Below, one piece after another: positions 58,348 to 64,000 of a DNA stretch of 64,000 bases (positions are counted from its first letter, which is position 1; every line of letters begins with the position of its first letter). The stretch is taken from NCBI RefSeq assembly GCF_014779555.2, contig NZ_CP094357.1, positions 3,844,001-3,908,000 of the forward strand, in the 5' to 3' direction. Origin of the DNA: Lysobacter capsici. GTDB taxonomy: Bacteria; Pseudomonadota; Gammaproteobacteria; Xanthomonadales; Xanthomonadaceae. A program made the translations under genes and the position numbers. The notes under the pieces were generated by a model. That model did not search any database. It worked only from the letters and a program-made list of their open reading frames with translations, and was not told the DNA's origin.

Positions 58348-59037
58348 TTACGCCTGGAAACGGTTCGCCGCCACGTCGAACCACGGCGTGCACAGCATCT
58401 GTTGTTTCCCGACCACCGCGAACGAGGCGCGCCACAACTGGCCCTGCGATGCAGTGTGCGGCTGGTCGAAGTCGGTTTCGTTGAAACGCATGACGCCCAC
58501 GCACCAACGCAGGCGCTTCGGGGCAAGCGTGCCCTTGAGGGCGTATTCGAATCGCGCCGACACTTCCTTGCCCGGCTCGAGCCGCAGCGCGATCGGCGTG
58601 GGCGGAACGGTCGGTGACGGCCGACGCAGCGGCAGCACGCCGTGCATCAACTCGACGTCCTCGCCTTCGGTCTTTTCAGTCGGAATGCCGACCTCGCCGG
58701 CTTTCTGCCGTCCGGTATCGATCGCGTGGAAATTGCCCCGATCGAACACCGCCAGCGGCGCGTCGGCGGTATTGCGCAAGCGATAGCTCACCGCCACGAT
58801 GCGCGCGGCGGGTTGATAGTCGAAGCGGACCTTCAACACGCTGCCTTGTTCGCCCTGCACGGTCGCCTGAGCTGCCGCTGCGTCCTGGATCGAGGTTGTG
58901 GAACTCATACTGCTCTCCGAATGCGTTTTCGACCGTTGCGTTTGCGCGCAGGCGGTGGCGATGCCCGCCGCCAGGACCGCGATCACTATCGATGCGCCGG
59001 CACGACAGGCCGGGCGGGCTGGGCGCGCGAGCTTCAC
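58348..59037 (-). CDS. exported protein translated with the RTX-M91 gene
   Basis: A 229-residue protein if it begins at GTG 59037, overlapping the TGA of the RTX-M91 gene by four bases. This form has a signal-peptide-like N-terminus (about residues 14-30, ASIVIAVLAAGIATAC, an imperfect lipobox). A second start, ATG 58908, has a strong GGAGAG site and would give a 186-residue protein without the signal. The body has a beta-rich look (LKVRFDYQPAARIVAVSYRL), Cys in RWCVGVMRF and near MLCTPWF. The family was not recognised. Its position, downstream of and coupled to a candidate toxin, suggests an immunity, accessory or inhibitor role; this is inference only. Confidence 0.7.
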   Translation of the reverse strand: MKLARPARPACRAGASIVIAVLAAGIATACAQTQRSKTHSESSMSSTTSIQDAAAAQATVQGEQGSVLKVRFDYQPAARIVAVSYRLRNTADAPLAVFDRGNFHAIDTGRQKAGEVGIPTEKTEGEDVELMHGVLPLRRPSPTVPPTPIALRLEPGKEVSARFEYALKGTLAPKRLRWCVGVMRFNETDFDQPHTASQGQLWRASFAVVGKQQMLCTPWFDVAANRFQA

Positions 59038-60773
59038 CGCCGCGGCCCCATGGACAGCGGCGCTTCGCCCGGCGTGGCCATTTCCATCACCGGCCCAGCT
59101 TGCGCCTGCGCTTGCTGATCCACGGTCCTGATGGTTTCTTCGCGGAAGGACTGGCCGATTTCTCCGGATGCGACACGCTGGGTGGCCGCTCGCAGCGCCG
59201 CCGGATCGCCCGAGCCCAACGCCGCCAACAGACCGCTGACCCGGCTGTCGATCCCGGCGAAAGCCGTGCCGCCGGCAGCCGGCAAACCGGTCGGCACGTC
59301 AGCGCGCGCCATATCGCCGCTCCAGCCGCCGACGTTGTAGTTCGGACGTTGCGGCAAACCCATTTCCTCGCGCAGGCCGTTTTCGCTGAGCGCCTTGGGA
59401 TTGGCGGTGGTCGCCGGGGTCGCCGGATCGCGATCGAAATCGAAGGCCGCGCCGCCGTTGTTGAGGCCGACCGCCTGCATCTCGTCGTTGTTGATGCCGT
59501 TGTCGGGACCGGCGCCGGCATAGGTGCCGCGCTGCGCGGTGCCGTTGACGCCGTTGTAGGCGTGCGACAACTCGTGGAACAGCACCACCGACGGAGCCGG
59601 AAACTGTTCGCTGTGGTTGGACGGGTTGTAGCTGACGGTGGTGTTCTCGCCGCCGCCGGCCACGGTGGTACCGCCCGGTCCGGGCCGCAGATAGGTGGGC
59701 GGCGTCACCGGACCGGCCGAGCCGTTGTATTCGTTCTGCAGCTCGGTGATGGTCGTGCTCTTGCCGGTGCCGGTGACCGGATCGGCGGCGCGGTCGAGCT
59801 CGCCCAGCATCTGCCGGCCGTTGGGCGAAGAGCGCAGCATCTCGATGTCGGCTTCGGTGCGTTGGGTAAACCCCGCCGAGCCGTTGACCGTGACGCTGGC
59901 GCCGATCGCGGCGCTCATGTCGACCTCGACCACGCGGTTGGAAGCGCCGCGCGCGACGGTGATGTTGTCGCTGCCCGATTGGCCGTAGATCACGTCGTTG
60001 CCGGAGCGGTTGTCGACCCGGTCCGCGCCCGCGCCGGTGTAGACGCGATCGTTGCCGCGCCCGCCGACGAGGTTGTCGTCGCCCAGGCCGCCGGACAGCA
60101 CATCGTCGCCGCGGCCGCCGTCGATGCGGTCGTTGCCCTTGCCGCCTTCGATGTAGTCGCGGCCATCGCCGCCGAGTAACTGGTCGTTGCCGTCGCCGCC
60201 GTAGACCACATCGTTGCCGCGCCCGGCGTCGATGGTGTCGTTGCCGGTGTTGCCGAACACGTCGTCGCGGCCGTCGCCGCTGCGAATCGTGTCGTTGCCC
60301 TCGCCGCCGTCGATGCGGTCGCGGCCCGAGCCGGTGGTGATGGTGTCATTGCCGGCGCCACCGTCGACATCCATGTTCACGCTGACCCGCGGCTGGGCCG
60401 TGACGACATCGTTGCCGTCGCCCGTGCGCATGCCCAGTTCCTGCCCGGGCGCGAGGGTGATCTGGTAACGGCTGCCGTTGATGTTCACGTCGAGCACGCC
60501 GTTGCGGCGTTGATCGACATTGACCCGATCGTCGCCGGCGCCGGTGCTGATCACCACCTTGTCGCCGAATTGATCGCCGCCGATCACCTGCTCGCGGGTG
60601 ATGACGACATCGCCGCGGCGGAACAATTCCTGCGATACGGTCGGCTTGCCGTCGGCGGTCGTGCCGTTGACCGCCGCGGGACCGCCGGCGGGGACGGTGC
60701 TGCCATGCACGACCGTGGGCGGCGTGCCAGCCGCGGCGCGGGTCGAAGAATCGGTCTCGGGTTCGCTGGCCAT
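59034..60773 (-). CDS. RTX-repeat protein with M91 (NleD-like) zinc metallopeptidase domain
   Basis: A 579-residue acidic protein with no N-terminal signal peptide. Residues 138-272 are about 15 tandem nonapeptides of the GGxGNDxIx type (GGEGNDTIR, GGDGNDQLL, GGKGNDRID), the calcium-binding RTX motif of type I-secreted proteins. The C-terminal domain has the zinc motif HELSHA (residues 400-405), NDEMQAVGL with Glu431 as possible third ligand, and SENGLREEMGLPQRPNY, the pattern of M91 effector peptidases such as NleD of E. coli, which cuts JNK and p38. Start ATG 60773 has GGGAG ahead. The gene is antisense inside the moxR/DUF58/tgpA cassette and overlaps the next exported-protein gene. No type I secretion genes are in the window. 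Confidence 0.9.
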   Translation of the reverse strand: MASEPETDSSTRAAAGTPPTVVHGSTVPAGGPAAVNGTTADGKPTVSQELFRRGDVVITREQVIGGDQFGDKVVISTGAGDDRVNVDQRRNGVLDVNINGSRYQITLAPGQELGMRTGDGNDVVTAQPRVSVNMDVDGGAGNDTITTGSGRDRIDGGEGNDTIRSGDGRDDVFGNTGNDTIDAGRGNDVVYGGDGNDQLLGGDGRDYIEGGKGNDRIDGGRGDDVLSGGLGDDNLVGGRGNDRVYTGAGADRVDNRSGNDVIYGQSGSDNITVARGASNRVVEVDMSAAIGASVTVNGSAGFTQRTEADIEMLRSSPNGRQMLGELDRAADPVTGTGKSTTITELQNEYNGSAGPVTPPTYLRPGPGGTTVAGGGENTTVSYNPSNHSEQFPAPSVVLFHELSHAYNGVNGTAQRGTYAGAGPDNGINNDEMQAVGLNNGGAAFDFDRDPATPATTANPKALSENGLREEMGLPQRPNYNVGGWSGDMARADVPTGLPAAGGTAFAGIDSRVSGLLAALGSGDPAALRAATQRVASGEIGQSFREETIRTVDQQAQAQAGPVMEMATPGEAPLSMGPRR

Positions 60774-61158
60774 TACCACTCCCTGTGTCCGGCGCCACGT
60801 CGTCGTCTTCGACCGTGCGTGTGCGCCTGCGACTGCCTTGTTGCGGACGATGCCCTGAAGCTGGCCGTGCCATGGGAACACGTTTGCGGCGCCAGCGACA
60901 AGGCAGCGCCGGCCGCGGCCATGTCAGGACGCGGCGCGCGTCACTGTGCCGGCGCGCGCCGGGCTGCTCTACTATCGGCCGGTTTGATAGTGGTCGATTT
61001 GATATCGAACCGGTTAAGACCGGGCGGTTTCAAGACAAGCCAGTTTAAGATCGGTCCGCCGCGACGCAGCCAACGTCGATGCTTCCGTCCCCGCGTCGCC
61101 GCTGCATTGCGCGCAGCGACATCCATCGCAGTGAAACCCACCAGGAACCGATTCGGCC
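60774..61158. other. intergenic region upstream of tgpA and of the RTX-M91 gene
   Basis: About 385 bases carrying divergent leaders. Around 60976-61056 lies a series of imperfect ~15-17 base repeats with a GGTTTxA core (see the separate repeat entry). No gene is seen. Confidence 0.6.
60976..61056 (+). repeat. imperfect GGTTT-type direct repeats upstream of the transglutaminase gene
   Basis: Five spaced units share a GGTTT/ATTTG-A core followed by CGG or GAC: GGTTTGATAG, CGATTTGATATCG, CCGGTTAAGACC, CGGTTTCAAGAC and CAGTTTAAGATCGG. They are locally AT-richer than surroundings. They could be a regulator site array or a degenerate repeat. Confidence 0.5.
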
Positions 61159-63168
61159 GTGACCGAGCGCGCACCGTCCCCGCCCGCACTGGAACCGACC
61201 TCGCGCCGCTGGGCGCTGCTGGCCGGCGCGAGCTGTCTGTTGCCGCTGCTGTTGCAATTGCCGCTGCAGATCGCCCTGACCATCGCCGGTGCCGGCATCG
61301 GCGTGGGCGTGCTGTCGTGGCGCAAACCGTTGCCGGCGCTGTTGCGATTGGTGATGGTGCTGGCGCTGGTCGGCACCGTGCTGGTGCTCACCCGCTTCGC
61401 CATCGGCCGCGACACCGGTTGCGCGTTGCTCGCGGCGATGTTCGCGCTCAAGCCGTCGGAGACCTACACCCTGCGCGACGCGCGCAGTCTGATCGGTTTC
61501 GCTCTGTTCGGCCCGTTCGCGACCTTCCTGCTCGATCAGGGGCCGTTGTCGCTGATCCTGGGCCTGGCCGCGGCCTTGTTCGCGCTGGCCACCTTGCAAC
61601 GCCTGGCCGAAGTCGAAGCGCGTCCGGAACCGGGCCGCGCGGTCGAACCGGCGTTGTCGCCGTGGCAACGCCTGAGCGCGATCGGCCGCCTGGTCGGGAT
61701 CGGCCTGCCGCTGGCGCTGGCGGTGTTCTGGCTGTTCCCGCGCCTGGGCTCGCCGCTGTGGGGCGTGCCCGAACGCGCGCTCGCGCGCCCGGGCCTGTCG
61801 GACAAGATGGCGCCGGGCGAGATGGTCGATCTGATGAACGACGAGACCGTCACCCTGCGCGCGCGTTTCCGCGGCGCCACCCCGCCGACCTCGCAGATGT
61901 ACTGGCGCGGTCCGGTGCTGTGGAATTTCGACGGCCGCCAATGGACTCAGCCGCGCTGGTTCCGCGGCCTGCCGCCGGCGCCGGTGCGTTCGAGCCGGGT
62001 GCTGTGGGATTACGACCTGGAAGTCGAGGCCACCGACGACCGTCAGTTCGTCGCCCTCGACCTGCCGCGGGCCGCGCCGCCGAATTCGCGCCTGTCGCTC
62101 GATCACGGCATCTATGCCGAGCAGACCCTGACCTCGCTCACTCGCTGGCATCTGCAATCGTCGCCGCCGGTCAATTACGAACCCGAATTGCGCGAAACCA
62201 TGCGCCGCGCCGCGCTCGCCCTGCCCGAGGGCTACAACCCGCGCACCCTGGCGCTGGCGCAGCGCTGGCGGCGCGAACTGGGCAGTAATGATGCGGCCAT
62301 CGTCGAACGCGCGATGACGATGATCCACCGCGAGTTCGCCTACACCCTGACCACGCCGCTGCTCGGCCGGCATTCGGTCGACGAGTTCCTGTTCGACCAG
62401 AAAGCCGGCTTCTGTGAACACTTCAGCTCTTCGTTCGTGGTGCTGATGCGTTCGGCCGGCATCCCCGCGCGCGTGGTCACCGGGTATGCCGGCGGTTACT
62501 ACAACCGGATCGGCGACTATTGGCTGGTGCGCCGCTCCGATGCGCATGCCTGGGCCGAGGTCTGGTTGCAAGGCCGCGGCTGGGTGCGGGTCGACCCGAC
62601 CGCCGCGGTCGCGCCCGAACGCATCTACGACACCCTGGCCGATCGCGCGCCCGGCGCCAGCGGCCTGTTCGGTTCGATCGGCGCGGTCACGCCGCTGTTC
62701 AATCTCAGCGACTGGATGCGCCGCGGCTGGAACGACTTCGTGCTCGGCTTCGACGCCAACCGCCAGCAACGGCTGTTGCAGCCGTTCGGCGTGGATCGCC
62801 TCGACAGCACCAGGCTGATTGTGCTGTTTGTGTTGTTTGCGAGCGTCGCCGGGCTGTGGATGATTTGGCTCAGCAGCCGCGGCGAGCGCGAGCGCGACCC
62901 GGTGCTGCGCGCCTGGCATGCCCTGGGCCGGCGCTACCGCCGGCTGGGCCTGGAGCGCGAACCGCACGAGCCGGCCCTGGCCTGGGCTGAACGTGTCGGA
63001 AAGGCGCGTCCGGATTTGGCGATCGGCCTGCTCCAACTTAGCCAACATTTCAGCGATTGGCGGTACGCTGGTGGTCAAGCCGGGCGGCGCGAGGCCCGAG
63101 AACTGCGCAACGAACTGGTCCGGGCGCTACGCGTACACCGTCCGGGCCGCACTGGAGAACGTCGATGA
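61159..63168 (+). CDS. TgpA-type membrane transglutaminase-like protein
   Basis: A 669-residue protein with six or so N-terminal helices (to about residue 200, DUF3488), a periplasmic transglutaminase domain with the complete Cys419 (GFCEHFSSSFVVL), His463 (RRSDAHAWAEVW) and Asp479 (VRVDPTAAV) triad, one further helix and a C-terminal DUF4129 domain. Pseudomonas TgpA is essential for growth and suggested to act on peptidoglycan or envelope proteins. It is the third member of the moxR-DUF58-tgpA set, separated from it by the antisense RTX-M91 pair. The start is GTG 61159 with CAGGAA 12 bases ahead. Confidence 0.93.
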   Translation: MTERAPSPPALEPTSRRWALLAGASCLLPLLLQLPLQIALTIAGAGIGVGVLSWRKPLPALLRLVMVLALVGTVLVLTRFAIGRDTGCALLAAMFALKPSETYTLRDARSLIGFALFGPFATFLLDQGPLSLILGLAAALFALATLQRLAEVEARPEPGRAVEPALSPWQRLSAIGRLVGIGLPLALAVFWLFPRLGSPLWGVPERALARPGLSDKMAPGEMVDLMNDETVTLRARFRGATPPTSQMYWRGPVLWNFDGRQWTQPRWFRGLPPAPVRSSRVLWDYDLEVEATDDRQFVALDLPRAAPPNSRLSLDHGIYAEQTLTSLTRWHLQSSPPVNYEPELRETMRRAALALPEGYNPRTLALAQRWRRELGSNDAAIVERAMTMIHREFAYTLTTPLLGRHSVDEFLFDQKAGFCEHFSSSFVVLMRSAGIPARVVTGYAGGYYNRIGDYWLVRRSDAHAWAEVWLQGRGWVRVDPTAAVAPERIYDTLADRAPGASGLFGSIGAVTPLFNLSDWMRRGWNDFVLGFDANRQQRLLQPFGVDRLDSTRLIVLFVLFASVAGLWMIWLSSRGERERDPVLRAWHALGRRYRRLGLEREPHEPALAWAERVGKARPDLAIGLLQLSQHFSDWRYAGGQAGRREARELRNELVRALRVHRPGRTGERR

Positions 63169-63650
63169 AGCTCCGTCTTGCCTTGTTAGCCGCCAGCGTC
63201 GCGCTGCTCAGCGCGTGCGTGAGCGCACCCAAACCGCTGCAGGGCGCGTTCACCGCCCTGACCCCGGCCGACGCCGCCGCCAACGACAGCACCGGCGCGG
63301 TGGTGCGCTGGGGCGGCCGCATCGTCTCGGTCGAGCCGCAGGCCAACCGCACCTGCTTCGAAATGATCTCGACCCGCCTGACCGACACCGGCCGTCCGTA
63401 CTGGGCGACCGACGACACCGGCGGCCGCTTCCTGGCCTGCCGCACCGGTTTCTACGATCCGGCCTTGTTCGAGACCAACCGCGAAGTGACCTTCACCGGC
63501 CGCATCTCGGGCTACGAAACGCGGCGCATCGGTCAGTACGACTACCGCTTCCCGCAGCTCGACGCCGAAGTGGTCTATCTGTGGCCGGTGCGGCAACAAG
63601 TCGACGTGATCGAACGTCCGGCGCCGTGGCCGTGGTGGGGGTGGTGGTGA
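63165..63650 (+). CDS. slp: Slp-family outer-membrane lipoprotein
   Basis: A 161-residue lipoprotein with lipobox LLSAC (Cys about 18), then GGRIVSVEPQANRTCFEMIS and FLACRTGFYDPALF of the Slp family (starvation-inducible in E. coli), ending in a proline/tryptophan-rich APWPWWGWW. Its ATG overlaps the tgpA stop (ATGA), so it is translated with tgpA. Confidence 0.88.
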   Translation: MKLRLALLAASVALLSACVSAPKPLQGAFTALTPADAAANDSTGAVVRWGGRIVSVEPQANRTCFEMISTRLTDTGRPYWATDDTGGRFLACRTGFYDPALFETNREVTFTGRISGYETRRIGQYDYRFPQLDAEVVYLWPVRQQVDVIERPAPWPWWGWW

Positions 63651-63677
63651 ACCTGTCGCGATGATCTATCGCGAAGC

Positions 63678-64000
63678 GTGAGGCGAACTGAAGGCGCGAA
63701 AGCGCCTTCGGTCGTTTTGGGGGGCCTGAAGCCAAGTGAGCATCGCCCCCTTTGAAAAAGGGGGCTGGCGCCTGCGATGCAGGAAGTCTTAGCAACGGCT
63801 CAATGCGCCGGGGGATTTGCTTTTTGTTGCGGGCGATTCGATCGTGAGGCGAACTGAAGGCGCGAAAGCGCCTTCGGTCGTTTTGGGGCTTGAAGCCAAG
63901 TGAGCATCGCCCCCTTTGGAAAATGGGGCTGGCGCCTGAGATGCATGAAGTCTTAGCAACGGCTCAATGCGCCGGGGGATTTGCTTTTTGTTGCGGGCGA
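63678..64000. repeat. two-unit 166-bp tandem direct repeat running off the window
   Basis: Unit 1 (63678-63843) and unit 2 (63844 on, truncated by the window) are about 95 percent alike. Each contains a hairpin AGGCGCGAAAGCGCCT before a TCGGTCGTTTTGG tract, a second CCCCCTTT...AAAGGGGGC stem, and ends GCCGGGGGATTTGCTTTTTG. The first hairpin may end the tgpA-slp transcript; more copies may follow outside the window. Confidence 0.85.

Noticed and set aside
61045-63078. 677-codon minus-strand frame opposite tgpA
   Set aside because: Shadow of the transglutaminase gene, which has an intact Cys-His-Asp triad.

Overview
The window reads as chromosomal DNA of a Lysobacter-type member of the Xanthomonadaceae. 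GC is very high, there are long antisense shadow frames, Xanthomonadaceae-type interspersed repeats, a rpoE-rseA-mucD operon, and two genes of the alpha-lytic protease family; one of these matches the classic Lysobacter enzymogenes enzyme almost residue for residue in its mature domain. No rRNA, tRNA, CRISPR array, integrase, transposase or phage gene was seen. Sixty protein-coding genes are called.

Layout. 1-7.6 kb: the 5' part of a GAF-GAF-GGDEF-EAL protein, an ECF sigma/anti-sigma pair, yigZ, an MsbA/BmrA-type ABC exporter and a secreted protein. 7.7-10.7 kb: two secreted S1 proteases on the minus strand. 11-16.5 kb: small uncharacterised genes, an L,D-transpeptidase overlapping aidB, and a cold-shock gene. 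16.6-22.2 kb: nagZ-hpt-methylthioinosine phosphorylase, a CYTH protein and rlmD. 22.4-26 kb: a YdbL/YdbH pair and a REC-Hpt protein. 26.2-33.2 kb: lepA-lepB-DUF4845-rnc-era-(membrane protein)-recO. 33.3-37.1 kb: a small secreted protein, then mucD-rseA-rpoE on the minus strand, with a local drop in GC. 37.4-39.4 kb: a beta-oxidation multienzyme. 39.5-40.3 kb: a long inverted repeat. 40.5-52.6 kb: the fatty-acid synthesis cluster yceD-rpmF-fabH-fabD-fabG-acpP-fabF-pabC-mltG-tmk-holB-pilZ, read leftwards and interrupted by one oppositely oriented SDR gene. 52.6-56 kb: a small membrane protein, maf and a GT39-like glycosyltransferase. 56.3-63.7 kb: moxR, DUF58 and tgpA-type transglutaminase genes plus a lipoprotein gene. 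This cassette is split by an antisense pair: an RTX-repeat protein with an M91 (NleD-like) zinc metallopeptidase motif, and an overlapping exported protein.

How they work together. Most operons are housekeeping: translation and membrane biogenesis (lepA-recO), envelope stress (rpoE-rseA-mucD), fatty acid and folate precursors with cell-division-linked functions (fab-pilZ), and nucleobase/muropeptide recycling (nagZ-hpt-MTIP). The accessory content fits a predatory or antagonistic soil bacterium: tandem diverged alpha-lytic proteases and a candidate secreted RTX-M91 protease. The strongest candidates for new biology are the RTX-M91 pair, the changed S1 pocket of the first alpha-lytic-type protease, a 0.66-kb inverted repeat whose arms keep their hairpins through apparently compensatory changes, and a heptamer-repeat/terminator composite found at the 3' ends of two genes.
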